Made by a program: the position numbers and the translations under genes
Notes under the pieces: model-generated
The model's input: only the letters and a program-made list of their open reading frames with translations
Databases searched by the model: none
What the model was told of the DNA's origin: nothing
Assembly (NCBI RefSeq): GCF_003369915.1
Contig: NC_046674.1
Coordinates: 11,718,001 to 11,782,000, forward strand
Direction of reading: 5' to 3'
Source: Drosophila miranda
Taxonomy: Eukaryota > Arthropoda > Insecta > Diptera > Drosophilidae
Length of the DNA stretch: 64,000 bases
Part shown: one piece after another, positions 1-12,362 of the stretch
Numbering within the stretch: the first letter of the stretch is position 1
Layout: every line of letters begins with the position of its first letter

Positions 1-190
1 ATAGCCATGGCCATAGCCCCGTACACGATGCACAGATACACCGCGTAGATTGGAAATGTCGCGTGGATGTGTTGCGCTTCATTGCGCCTCAGTTTGTGGT
101 GATTCCCCAACAATTATGGGCCAGTCCAGTGCGACAATGCAATGCCCTGCAGACTGATTGACGCTCGACTCGTGACACGGGCGGCACAGG

Positions 191-313
191 CGAGAACAAC
201 ATACATGCGTGTGCATGACAAGGTTTTTTATTTGATTTTATTATTGGAAGCGAGGCCCCACGAGAAAACAATATGCATTGCGTGTGCATGACAAGGTTTT
301 TTATTTGATTTTA
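191..313. repeat. 73-base tandem duplication
   Basis: The 35-base segment at 206-240 is repeated exactly at 279-313, and the flanking bases before each copy are also similar (cgagaacaacat versus cgagaaaacaat). The unit is therefore about 73 bases and the duplication looks recent. Confidence 0.85.
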
Positions 314-1604
314 GTATAAGATAATTCCAAAAACCTATCCTCCGCTGCTGAGTTACCAAATGACCGTACTTTTCATAGAGCAACTCCCGCCAGACGACCC
401 AAACATAGATACACCCGAAAGGATATCCCCTGCATACCGTTGCTGGCGGCGTTGGCGCTTATATAGACTTATAGTCTCGCATATTGACCACGAGACGAAG
501 GGGCGTGGGGCGTGGGGCGGGGGGCGACACCTTTGCCCCGCCCACTGGGGGATTGATTTTTAACGAGCATGGACTCTCGATGCGCCATCAATTCTTTTCG
601 GTTTTGTTTTTTTTTCGCTCGCCTTTTTGTCGACCCGCTTTAATGCTGGGTGTAAAAAATTATGGAAAAACAATTTTTAATGGACTAAATTGCTGCAAAA
701 ATGGATGCCATGTGTCCGGCATTAAAGGGTTAAGAGTGCATAAAAATCGAGAAATTATTTCCGTTAAATGCATTGCATAGTGCGGCTCGTTAAGGCCCTT
801 CTATGGCTATGGCTATGGCCATCGAGGGGATTTGCAGTCGAACAAATTGTATGCGAGAAAGCGTGAGGGGGGCCACAAAAAAATGGGTATTACTGAACTA
901 TGATTAAAGTGTTCTCCTGCATGACTGGCTGGCATAATGGTCCCCGGCAGGAGCAACAGGAGCGAGCGATGCCAAAAATCAGAAGCCCACCGAAGCCCAC
1001 CATAATCCCAGGGCAAAGCCTATCAAATCTTAAAATAATACACTAAACAACCGGAAATACCGCACGGAGCAGCAGGAGCGGAGTCTAAGCCACAGCCAAA
1101 CATTTAAATACCCGGCAGGAGAGACACTTTGTGGCTTTAAGCTGCAGGAACAAGAACAGCCCCGGCTCTAAGTAGCAAAGTAAACATGGCATAGATGTCG
1201 CACTCGGTGCGGTATCCCGGACACATGAACAGACGGGCCGGACCGCCCAATGGAAAACTTTATGCAGAATGATGCCTCGCGGCCAATCCACCACACGAGG
1301 AGCTCCTGTTTGGGTGCTTGGGTCCTGCTGTTCTGGTGTCCTGGTGTCCTGGTGTCCTGGTGTCCTGGTCTACGTGTTAATTTGGTTCGGCGTAATTGTA
1401 ACTTGACATGCATGCACCGGAGGGGTGGGGGCGTGCCACGTGGAGGAACCCAAAACTGGAAAGTGTTTTAATTGAATTATTTTCATTGTCGCCCCAGCTC
1501 GAGCTGTTGCCTGCTGGCATTATTAACTTTTCTTGTTGCTACAATTTATGCAAACTTTCTAAAAATAAAAAAAGAGCACCCACCCACACAGACACACGGA
1601 CACG

Positions 1605-1628
1605 GACACACACACACACACACACACA
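1605..1628. repeat. (CA)n microsatellite
   Basis: Uninterrupted CA dinucleotides, preceded by interrupted CACGGACA-type units. Confidence 0.9.
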
Positions 1629-2619
1629 GATACAACTTGAACCCCAAGCAACAAAAAGTTAAATGAGTTAAACGAGCAATTTTATGAGCATGTCGAAAGT
1701 TTTGCAAATGCCCCGAAATCCCAAAAAAAAATAAAATAAAAAGAGAAACAACTGAAGCATTCGATTGGTGTCCGTGGAATGAAATGGAAGTTTAGCACGC
1801 GGTTTAGGCCGCGGGCTTTACGATACTCTGGGGATTGCGGATTGGGGATTGGGGATTGCGGATCGTCCTCCTCAATCTGGAGTTTTTTGTCGAGGTGTTG
1901 CTGTTGGAGCATCGATTGATTGCAGGCGTTTGCAGGAGGCTGCTTCCAGAAATCCAATTATCCGACAGCCAACACTTGACCCACAACTTTCCCCTCGAAA
2001 TGCTGCTGCTGCTGCTGCTGACCAAAGTTATGCCCAAAACTATAATCCCAACCCACTTCCAGTCGCACTCCCACACCCACTCCTCGTGCTCATTCTTATC
2101 GCATCAGTCGGCAAACATTTTCAATTTCAATAGCCTAACGAGTTGTTGTTCGGGCTGTTCTACTCTTTGCCCTGCACTCCAAAAAAAAAACCCCCAACAC
2201 AAAGGTAAATTTTCATAGATGTATTTCCAAATGCAAGCGACTTATGTACTTCCCTTGGTTTTCTCCAGTGTATATGGCTTGTGGCCCTGAGCAAAAGCGC
2301 ATAAAAATGCTCGCCCCCAAAAAGGCCAAATGCAAATTCCGAAATGCGGCCAAAAAGGCAACAAGGAAATAAGCCATTCACACTCTGGCTGATACGGAAG
2401 CTGATACGAGAGAAAGAGAGAGTGGATGGAATGGGAGATCGAGTGTATGTATGCATCCATGTCCCTCTGTGTGTGTGGGTGTGTGTGTGTGTGTGGATTC
2501 TAATTCAAAGGCCAAACAGCAGCCACAATGCCAACATCCACATCCACATTTAGAGCAGCAGGAGAGCAGAGAAGAGAGAAAAAAGAATGCGACTTGGTGG
2601 GAGGAAGAGAAGGAGAGTA

Positions 2620-2643
2620 AGAGAGAGAGAGAGAGAGAGAGAG
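2620..2643. repeat. (GA)n microsatellite
   Basis: About twelve GA dinucleotides within a longer purine-rich tract that starts near 2560. Confidence 0.9.
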
Positions 2644-4721
2644 TAAGGGAGAGATTGCACGATGTGCAAAATGTTCTTAATTCTCAATTCATATGCAAAT
2701 TTATTTTATCGCCAGCTCTGGCTGCCGGCTGGCTGGATAACTGGGCGGACGACCGCCCGACAGCCTCGAATGGATGCTGCCTGCAACAACAATGAAGGAT
2801 TGTGGCCAGAATCCGAAGCTGAACACCCCCAAGCCCCCACCACACTCAACCCATTTCAATCATCCATGGCAATGTACAGGGCTCCAATTGGTAGGGGTTT
2901 CGCTCCCTTCCCTTCCGTGCTGGCTGGCTCGTTATTGCTTGTAACTGTGCATTTGATGGCCTGCTCCTGGCTCCAGCGCTTGATAATTGATCGCCGGCAT
3001 TAGCAATTGCCAGGAAAACAATAATGAAAGCAGATAGCAGAACGGGAAAGAGTTCTTCCAAAGTCGTCCCTGTATTAAATGTCACTTTAATTCCTACAAA
3101 ACCATGGAGCTTTACCACTGAACAAAATGCGAGCATAGCTGCCAGCTACGTGTGCTATAAACACCTGACATCTACATCTTACACCCACAGATGTAGATAG
3201 CCCTATCCCTATCCACCCTATCCACAAGATCCACACGATCCACCCTTGTTGCTTTCGGTGTTATGCTCGAACTATTAAGACCTGTACACCATAATAAATA
3301 CTTCCAAATACCGTCCTCTTCTTAAAATACTAATACTAAACTAATACTGAAATATGTACATACCTTTCTTGTAATGTAGAGGCATGCTTACACGCAGGTT
3401 GAGTGCGTTCTGCCAGCGATCCGCGTGTAATAAGCTTTCAACTTGGTGTCGCTATCAAAAAAGAAAATAAAACATTGATAATCGAAGCTTATCTATCGTT
3501 TGGTAATTCATTTTTTGCTATACTGGTTCTATATTCTATGGAAGCAATTGTTATGCAAGTTATGGCAACACATTTGCCATTCCGACTGGTGTAAGGAGGG
3601 TACAAAAACGCAGCCATTTTGAAGAAACAGCCACGAAGAAGAAGAACGAAAGAAATCTGCGAGGCTCATTCCGCCTAGACACAAGTGCAGTGATGAGAAT
3701 GGACAGGGGAATGAGGATGGGGGATGAGAACTGTGCCCGATGATGAGGACGATGTGAAAGCGTTGATGATGGCCGAAAAGGCAATTGAGAAGCAGCTGTA
3801 GCCAGGACAAGGCTTTGAATTGATTTCACTTTGGGTCTATCCCCCAACCCGACCCAACCCAACCCAACCCCACCCAGCCCGAGGCACAGCGGAAGTCATG
3901 TCGTGCTGCAATGCCCGGGACTGGGACTACTGCTGCTACCGCTGCCGATGCCGATGCCACTAGGCAGACAGTTTTTTTTTCCCTGGCAGCAGGACTCCGC
4001 ATGGGGGACACTGCACGTCTGCGCAATTTCAAAGCAATTGCAAACGTTTACCAAGGCGCACACAAAAGTAAAGTAAAGTAAGGCGGAAGTGTTTTCCTGC
4101 TTTCTTTCCTTCATTTTCCTCGTTTTTGTAGTGGGTGAAAGTCTTTTTAATTGAAGTGGACTCGGGGACACATACATACACACAGAGCTGGACACTCTGC
4201 TGGGGTATTTTGAATTCAATGATGCAGCAAGCGGTCAACGCCTTTGACTGCTTGCAAGCAGCCGGCTCCTTCAAAAGGGACACCACCGGGCACAAAAAAC
4301 CAGGCTCTCGGCCGAGGCAAAGACGGAAGCAACTATGTCCATGTCCAGGCGGCTGCCGTATATGTCATTAAAATTTACTACAATCTATTTTGCTTGCTAA
4401 TTGGCACTTGGCCATGTCCTGTGCTCCTGTGCCCCGACCCCGACCCTGGCACTATCTCTGGCGCTGGCGCTGGCTCTTTGTGCCTGCCCGAAGATCTTCC
4501 TGCTTCTGCTTCTGCTTCTGCTTCTTCATGGCCATAATCATTACTTGCACTGACGACAACTCCGGCCTAATTGCCGGGAACGAGAAAGCTTCAACTCTAT
4601 CATGGAAAATGCTCTGTGAGCGTTTAATTACGCCCCTGGTGTTGATGGCACTTAGTACTTGCTAAGCCCCACCACACACACATACAAAAAAAACAACATT
4701 CAAAAGTCGAATTTAGCTTAC

Positions 4722-5100
4722 CTTTAATGCAGTCTCGCCTCCATTTTTGCATTCCTTCAAGGTGACCTGCAGCGCAGATGCGGGGGCGAGGTTGGGGCCG
4801 CCATTTACCGCACGCATTAGCATGTGTCAAGTGCGGATGAACTTAGTCCCGGCCCTCTGGCATCCACGCCTTGGCCACTTTCCGTTGATGCGTGGCAAAA
4901 ACACACTCAACTGCTTGAAGCGGCATCGCCGCACACGACCTGGTGCGGCTCCTCCTGCAGACGCCTGCATTGCTAATTACGCTGCGCAAACTTCCAGCGA
5001 GGAGGCCCCTCGAGAGCCTGGCTAATGAAATCTTACGAACGGACCGTAACGCGAGCACGAAATGTATTAGGGAATATTTACAGAGCACTTGAAAAACACT
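4722..5100 (-). other. Possible non-coding 5' exon (minus strand)
   Basis: On the minus strand a good splice donor (AAAG|GTAAGC) ends a candidate exon at 4722. Upstream, a TCAGTG initiator-like sequence places a possible start site near 5100. Only short reading frames lie between, so this would be a 5' UTR exon of a gene whose coding part lies to the left, outside or at the edge of the window. This rests on two short motifs and is speculative. Confidence 0.2.
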
Positions 5101-8100
5101 GACGAACTAATTTAGAGAATTTACGAAATTCACCGCGCTAAAAATGAACAGCGAACAAACTGCGTTGTAGAAAAACTGATCGATCAACGGTGCATGGGAT
5201 GGCGGGCAAGAGGCTAACGTTTATTTAGTGTTGATTAGCCGTAAAACAGAGCATATATTTCTCTCTTTCAAACGGCATGTTATTCTTAAAAGATTTTTTT
5301 GTGGCTGGGACTGAAAAAGAGGAAACTAATTATTTAGTTGCAAAAATGTGATTAGCATTGCATATAAATTGTATACATCTTTAATTTTTTCGCCAAGTTG
5401 GCACTGCTAAAATCTAAAGCGGATTCTGTTTTGTTTTGCCACACTACATTCCCATATAAACACACACATGCACACATGCACACCCCCACAGCCGCTTTTT
5501 TTCGGTGTTTGTCCGTTTTCTTTATTTTAGGGAAATTTGCATACCACCGACCACCAACAACCGAACTTTGACAATGCAATTTGAAAAGCCTGACATTCGC
5601 CCGATCCCTGCCCTGCCACATGTGGCTAAACATTAGCGGTCACTTGTTGTGGGAGTTTCCCCTTCTTTGGACTGGTGCTGGCTTTGCGGCTTTTTTCGGT
5701 AAGTTATTTGTTTTGTGACACTATCGCCGCTCGTCCGTCCATCCGTACATCGTTCTTATCGGGCAGCCGCTCCGGCTCCGGCTTCGGGTCCGGCTCCGTT
5801 TGTCTGCGGCTGCTCCCGCCCGTGCTCCCAAGGGGCCGGACCCTGACACGGGCCAGCAGCCGTTGGACAGGACTTGCCACAAAACCGATTGCCACTGTCC
5901 TCCCCCATTGTTTGTCACGCTGCAGTTGTTCTGTTTTTCAGTCCTCCAGCTACCTGGATACGATACGTTCTCCGTGCTCACCTCGATTTATTATATGCTG
6001 TTTTGCTAGAGCTATGCTCCGGAAAAACTTTCTTAATGAGCCTCATACGGATTTTGTGGCTTCTCTGGCTTGAATCGATGCAAAGTTGGACCCCGTCCCG
6101 AACAATAGGCTGAGGACTGTCCTGCGATTGGCAGAGGAAAGGAGTCCCAGCAAGACTTGTAGATGCATATCAAGCCGGCTCCCGGTCCGCACTCGGCACA
6201 ATTCCAGCACTCGGAGCCCATTGTTTGCACTCAAATTATTTACACATTATCTGCGGGCAGAGGAGCCTGCCGGAGGACAAGAACGGGAGCACAGTGCCCC
6301 CAAGGAGGACAGACAACACACACACAGGGTGAGGCAGCCAGTTGTTATTTTAATAGTTTAAGTAACCATAATATGTTGAGGACTTTTTAATAAACTTGAA
6401 ACACGAGCAAGCGTGAGCCACAAGGACACCAGAGACCGGCCCCCAGAGAGAGAGAGAGCGAGAGAGGGGCGAGGACAGGACAGGACAGGACATGGGAAGG
6501 ATGCGAATGTAGATGTGAACGTGGAACAACTGCAGGCGGGGCCAAGATTTATGCAAACCAAAATGTTGCCAAAAATTACAATTTAATGGAGTCGACTCTG
6601 AGAGGAGAGTGTGCGTGGCGTGGCATGGCGTGGCGTGGCCCATAATGAGCAGCGAGAAACTTGCAACAAAAGCCAAAGTCGACAAGACAAAGGCCACAAC
6701 AACAACGACAAAAATAACAAGAAGGAGTCGCAGGACCAAGAGCAACTAGAAATGTAAGCAAAAGTAACTTCTCTAATTTTGCAGGAAATATGAAGCCATT
6801 AAAGTGCAGCAGACAAGGCGAAACATGGCAACATCTTGACTACTGCGGCACACACACATACCCAGACAGAGCAGAGGCTGAGGTAGAGGCTGAGCCGGAG
6901 GCGAAGGCTGAGGCTAAGGAAGGAGCAGCCACTACCGGGCCATGTGGCGACTACTGTCCTGTGAAAGTTGTCCTCGAGAGTGTGAAAATAAATTGTGAAA
7001 AAGTCGCAGGAGAAGTGAAAATGGCAACTGGTTTGCATGTGGCCCCACGACAAACTGGAACTTCAGTGGAACTCCGCTCCATGGTTCGGCCAGCGGTAAG
7101 CGGTAAACGGTAAACGGTAAACAGCTGTTGCACGCGTTTTTTTCCCTATTTCTACAATTTATTTCCACACAAAAAAATAGGAGGAAAGAAAAAGCCGTAT
7201 ATACATATCTTTAATTGCCAACTTGGGCAGTGACAGGCGGCGAGAAAAATGAGCCCTGGTGAGGTCCAGCGAGGGATTCTGGGCGGCCAGCTGGTGTCAC
7301 ATGTCCGGCGCTAGTTGCACTTAATCACTGCCCCGGCCAGCTGGCTGTCGTGTCGACCCGGCGGAACCGGAGCAACCGGAGGTGCCTTTCCCCTCTGGGC
7401 GTCACCTGAGTGAAGTCCCGGCACTAAGCCATCCAGGAGAGCGCTTTAATTGGACAGATTGAGAGCGAGAACAGAAGCTCCGAGCAATCCGCGATGCTCC
7501 CCATCCCGCACAGATATAAATATGCATCGAGTGTACGCCATAGAGTCGGACTACCAGATGGATCGACCGCAATGTCGAGCGGCACCCGGAATTAAGTTAA
7601 TTTTAATTTACGCTGATTAATTGCATTGTCAGGCCAGATGAAATGTCCCGCTCTGGTCGGGCGCTGCTGTGGGTGCCCAACCGGAGGGCCAGTGGCAACC
7701 GCATGCCAAGTGTTAAATGTCAGAGCAACGCTTTTAATACAATTTGGTGGCAGATGCGAGGCAGGGCGCCCGCGCCAGTACAGTGCGTTTCGTGGATATA
7801 ATTGAGGGGAATCGATATAATTAGGGTTTTTCGAATAATATCCAAAAGTGTCTCGTTTATGCCACGGGTGCTCGGCGCTCCGTGCTGCGTGCTCTCTGCT
7901 CGAGTTTCGGCATCATCTAATCGACAATCGGCCACAAATTGCTGTTTAAGCAGCGCACATTGAAATTCCGTTTGCATATCGGCCATAATGTCGTACATTA
8001 GGTTGCTTTTTTCCTCTCCTCGGATCGGGGGGGCCACTATCTAGTGCGGCGGTGCACACTCAATTTAATGGTCTTGGGTGTTCCAAATTCGGGAATTAAA

Positions 8101-10190
8101 TAGAACATTAAGAGCAAAAACGCTCCACAGAGAGATCCCTCAATTTGCATAAACGGCCAGAGGCGGCACCTGATAAACAGGTGTCGAACAGGATATAAAA
8201 TTCTATTGGCTCTTTTTTTTATTTTTATTTTTATTTGTTTCGTCTTCCTTATGTGTAGGTTTGCCCTTGCCGAAGGTACATTACATCGCCCACAGAAGAA
8301 GTTCTTTGGGTGACCAAAAATCCACCGATTTCACTTCGGGCAAATATCTATTTTGTTCATATTCGGATAAAACATTCACTAATATAAATAAACGTATATT
8401 TAATGTTCTTTTATTTACAGATATTTTATAGATGGCTCTGCGGGTCCACTAAAACTACCATCTACCTAAACTTGGGCATAAATCAAGCGCATTTTACACA
8501 GCTAAGTAGATTAAATTACGATTTATTAGCAAATTTATTCAAATCTCATTTCCAGTTAGCTCCAACCAATCGGGCCATGTACTGTCTAGGAAGAGCATCC
8601 AACATCCGGACTGTATCTGCAGCTGTACTGTATCTCCTTCCCTTGTTTATGTTTTGCTCTGGAGCAATCCAACTATTGCGTAGAACTAGCCCAGAACTGG
8701 GCCATTGTCATGCGGAGGAGCACACGGCTTCGTTGGGTTTTTTTGTTCGAAAACATTGCGAGGCATTTGCATAAAAAGTTGATAATTAGGAATGTGTTTT
8801 GGATAAATCATACAGTGGATGGGATAAATACAAAGCGTGCAATTACGTCGCTGGGTGGCCCCGAGTGGGAGTGTAAAGGATCCCATTACCCCGACGTGAA
8901 GGCTTGGCCCGAAACCTTTCTAAACTCACATGAAGTCCCTACAATTTATGAATACACAACCAGCGAGAGGCTCATTAAATGCACGCCAAATCGTTGGGAA
9001 TAATGGAGCAAATGGTCATTAAGCCACTCGCCATGAATGCGATTCCCATTCACATTCTTCCATATACAAAGTCAAGTGCGCGGCTTAATATGCAAAAAAT
9101 CAATTCAATTTTCGATTGTGCGGCAGCTGTCGCCACGTTTGATGTGATGTGCACATCAGAAGTCGCTCGCAGTAATTCAAAAAAATTAATCAAAAAGCCA
9201 TTTTGACAGCCTGCAGTCGGTCCGCAACGATCCGATGCGACTTGGCCATGCCCTGCATGCCCTGCATGGCACGCCGTCAGGTGAGCCTGCTGCAGCAGTA
9301 GCCTATGATTGATGCGAATGACTCAGCCAGAAGCGGAGGAGACTTACTTAGCGATGAGGTGCACGTCGTGGGGAACCTGGAAGAAACTGCAATAATGGAC
9401 ATTTAAGAGGCAACATCTGGCGCCCACCGGCAGTCTAGAGAAGAACTCTTTTACTGACGTCAATGGGCTGGATGAATCAGCACCACGTCAGCCTGGATCC
9501 GAGCTGATCTCCTGCCAGAGATATCTTATGCACTGCATGTCCACGGATGGCTATTTTTATTCTCTGGGCGGCTCACTTCTATCGACGAGAAGGCGATAAG
9601 GCGCACACGCACCCATAAACCTCGAATTATTTGGCTTTTCCTATCCCAGGGGCCCCGAAATGACCTTAAAATTAAATTGCCAATTTTGTTTTTTATGGCC
9701 AACATGTGTGTCCCCCCCCCCCCCCTTCCACGTTCCGATGGAGGGAATTGGATCGAGACTAACTATCTCCTACTCTGATCCATACGCTGAGGCCAGGCCG
9801 TCTTCAATATCTGTCGATACCCAACACCCATCGCTGATTAGGTCCCCGAATTGACAGCTTTAACCGATCTCGGTCGATCCACCGTAAACGCGCAATACGA
9901 GCATGATGATACGAATACGGCTACAATATGAGTATCATCAAGATCCCAGCGATCGGAGTTGTCAGGCGGATGGTTCGCACGTTCCGCTGGGGCTACGACA
10001 GACCCGCGACGATCCCCTGCTGCATACAAAGCAGGGCTCTGGCTCTGGCTCTGGCTCTGGCTATGACTGTGGCTGTGGCTGTGGCACTGCTTCTGCCTCG
10101 GTATATGTCTGCCTATGGGTATATCCGATTTTTTTGTCGCTGCCTCTCATTATGCTCGTCTTGTTGGCCTTTTTTGCCAGTTTGGTTTCG
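5101..10190. other. Non-coding, regulatory-looking stretch
   Basis: No gene can be supported. The stretch contains a short GGTAAAC-type tandem at 7093-7122, a TATAAA-type sequence near 7512, AT-rich segments with TAATTA/TTAATTGC homeodomain-type sites around 7600-7625, a C run at 9712-9725, and GGCTCT/GGCTGT runs at 10035-10085. The composition suits upstream enhancers of the following gene, but that is inference. Confidence 0.4.
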
Positions 10191-10192
10191 TA

Positions 10193-10198
10193 TATAAA
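10193..10198 (+). promoter_or_regulatory. TATA box of the secreted-protein gene
   Basis: TATATAAATC lies about 170 bases upstream of the start codon at 10364. This would place transcription start near 10225 and give a 5' UTR of about 140 bases. A TATA promoter fits a tissue-specific, highly expressed gene, unlike the TATA-less housekeeping promoters nearby. Confidence 0.55.
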
Positions 10199-10363
10199 TC
10201 TAACGCGCTGCGTTGCCCAGACATCACTTCTTTGGTGGAAACTTCAGTGACAAGTTTAGCTCCTGCTGTGATCCCTTAAGTAACCTCTCCAGTCTGCCCA
10301 AGGAACTATATAGGAATTCTTCCTCCTCCCCAACCGTAAATCGCATATCGAATTAAATCCAAC

Positions 10364-11640
10364 ATGAAGTTCAGTGCTGCCTTGGCTCTGCTGGTGATCG
10401 CCGGGTTCGTGGCCAGCGGCGATGCCCTGCCCGCCAGGAAAAGTGAGTTGAGCGAGTGAATAAGGAGCCGAAAGGCCAGCCAGCTCACAAAGGATTAAAT
10501 GAGCTGGAGATCACCATTATTCACCGATCATTATTTATTCGATCATCAATCATCTCTCATTCCATACGTCACCAACATCTACTGAAGATCGGCAATACCT
10601 CGTTCCAGGAATGGTCTACTACCAGCAGCCCGCCGCCGCCGAGTGGTACGGAGCCGCGCCCCAGCAGCGCATCATGTACATGCAGTACGTGCAGCCAGGA
10701 CGCACCCACGCCCGCTCCACCCAGGCCGCCAGCGCCCTTGTGGCCGGCGAGACCGTTGCCACCGGCACCTACCTGAAGGGTAAGCACTCGCCCACTTAAC
10801 TCCACTCACTAATCCCAGCCAGAACTAACCGTGCGGTTCCTAACCAAAGATTGCAATCATGCAGAGTCTGTGGATGAGCTCAGCGCCGAGGGAGTCCAGG
10901 CCGAGGATGTCCTGGCCGCTGCCGGAGCCCATGGAGCCACTTCCGTGGCCGAGGCCTATCCCGACGAGGCTCCTGTTGTCCAGGTGGCCATCGATGCTGA
11001 TGTCGTGCCCGAGGCTGAGCCCGAGGTTGCCGTCGTGGAGAACGATGACGCCGCCAAGGTGCCACGCGAATACAACTTTGTGTCCGAGGAAGCCGCCGCC
11101 GCCGCCGCAGTTGCCGCCGAGGAGGAGGCCATCGCCGAGCCCGTCGCCGTCGCCGTCGAGGCCGAGCTGCCCGCTCCCGCACCCATTGCCCCCGTGGCTG
11201 CCGTTGTGCCCGCCAACCGTTACCTGCCCGCCAAGAAGAAGGTCATTGTCGAGCTCGATCAGTCCCCCGAGGAGGATGAGCCCGAGGTCGCTGCCATCGA
11301 GGATGAGGAAGCCGTGTCCGACGACGTTGATGAGGATGAGGAGGAGCTGGTCGTGCCTGTCAAGCCAGTGGTCAAGAACCCAGCCCGTCGTCCAGCTGCC
11401 AAGAAGCCCGTCAAGGCTGCCGCTCCGGCTGCCAAGCCCTCGAAGAAGCCTGCCGCTCCTCTGCCCGCCGGCACCTTCTTCCCCGTCAACTTCGGAGGCA
11501 CCAGCGGCGGTGCCATCGCCATTGCCAACTCGTTCAGCACCGGCGAGGGCGGAGCCGCCACCAGCCACGCCATCGCCTATGGCTCCCCCGACTCTGTGCG
11601 TGCTCGCGTCCGCCCCAATCCCAGCAAGTTCCGTCACTAA
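10364..11640 (+). CDS. Secreted Ala/Pro/Val/Glu-rich low-complexity protein
   Basis: Three exons join in frame: 10364-10442, 10609-10779 and 10850-11640, giving 346 aa. The introns are 166 and 70 bases with GTGAGT/CAG and GTAAGC/AAG ends. Residues 1-21 form a clear signal peptide (MKFSAALALLVIAGFVASG), followed by ALPARK. A Tyr/Gln/Met-rich segment (MVYYQQPAAAEWYG) comes next. The middle is rich in Ala, Val, Pro and acidic residues, then Lys/Pro/Ala repeats (PAAKKPVKAAAPAAKPSKK). A Gly/Ser-rich C-terminus follows and ends in SKFRH. Codon use is strongly GC-ending, as in highly expressed fly genes. I do not recognise the family. An extracellular structural role (cuticle, eggshell or similar) is inferred from the signal peptide and composition only. 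No chitin-binding R&R motif is visible. Confidence 0.88.
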
Positions 11641-11743
11641 GTCACCGACTGACGACCATCCTCCGCGTCTTGCTAGATCCAGTCTGTAAATGAAAGATTC
11701 TCCTGTAATTATTAGCGAAATTGTCAACTTTTGACCGCAGTTA

Positions 11744-11749
11744 AATAAA
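11744..11749 (+). terminator. Poly(A) signal
   Basis: AATAAA lies about 105 bases after the stop codon of the secreted-protein gene and is followed by a T-rich tract. Confidence 0.75.
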
Positions 11750-11759
11750 CTTTTTTTTT

Positions 11760-12362
11760 CTCTTTTTAAACGCCATTGAAGGAAGTGATTATTCGGTTGG
11801 GGAAACGATCCGCTATGCATTTCTAATATATTTATGTTTTCTGTTTCATTTGACGATGATCTCGAGCCAAGATCTAAGCCTATCGATATACAATCAAACT
11901 GGAAATGGACAAAGTAAATGCTCTTAAATGAAGAAAAAAAATCAACTATCATTCGGCTATAGGCTCGACTTATAGCTAAGGGGCGTATGCATTGATCCTT
12001 CGCAAATGTTACATCTTCTCGGTCGTATAGCATCCATCGTACGTGTATGTTTGCATGCATGTATATATATATATAGGTATTTTAAAAGACACTACGCGTA
12101 TTGTACAGCTCTCTAGACTGCTTGGATTTCGTTATTCATTTTTCTTTATACAAGAACTATAGAGGTATCCGGGGATTAATCCTCTGATGCTAGGCTACAT
12201 GGTTAACTGCTCGGAATTGTTTATAACTTTCTGCATAATCGCTCAACTTTTGTGTGACTAATATATAAAAACATTAATTTTAGTGTCTCCTCCACCTCCA
12301 CCTCCGCCACTGGTGCTGCTCCTGCGACTCCTTTGGCTGTGGCTGTGGCCGTCCTTCTGATA
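11760..12362. other. Intergenic region between convergent genes
   Basis: AT-rich DNA between the secreted-protein gene and the ArfGAP gene, with a TA microsatellite near 12061-12075. The right part (about 12250-12362) is probably the 3' UTR of the minus-strand ArfGAP gene. I see nothing else. Confidence 0.6.

Larger units (their letters stand above)
1..4721. other. Non-coding stretch, window start
   Basis: I see no supportable gene here. The stretch holds a 73-base tandem duplication at its left edge, a (GTCCTG)-like run near 1337-1370, a CA run near 1605-1628, a GA run near 2620-2643, and several CT- or A-rich tracts. At 1-118 the minus strand is open and reads a hydrophobic stretch (IHATFPIYAVYLCIVYG), which could be part of an exon running off the window. 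No credible acceptor or start codon supports that. Confidence 0.5.

Noticed and set aside
7720-8037. 105-codon minus-strand frame with fairly normal composition
   Set aside because: No splice context, no family resemblance, and it lies inside regulatory-looking DNA. It could be chance.
8403-8774. 123-codon plus-strand frame
   Set aside because: Mixed composition with no motif, starts next to an acceptor-like sequence by chance, and no partner exon.
10840-12060. 406-codon minus-strand frame opposite the secreted-protein gene
   Set aside because: It mirrors the GC-ending, repetitive codons of the plus-strand gene and reads as Gly/Leu/Ser low complexity. The plus strand has signal peptide, introns and poly(A) signal.
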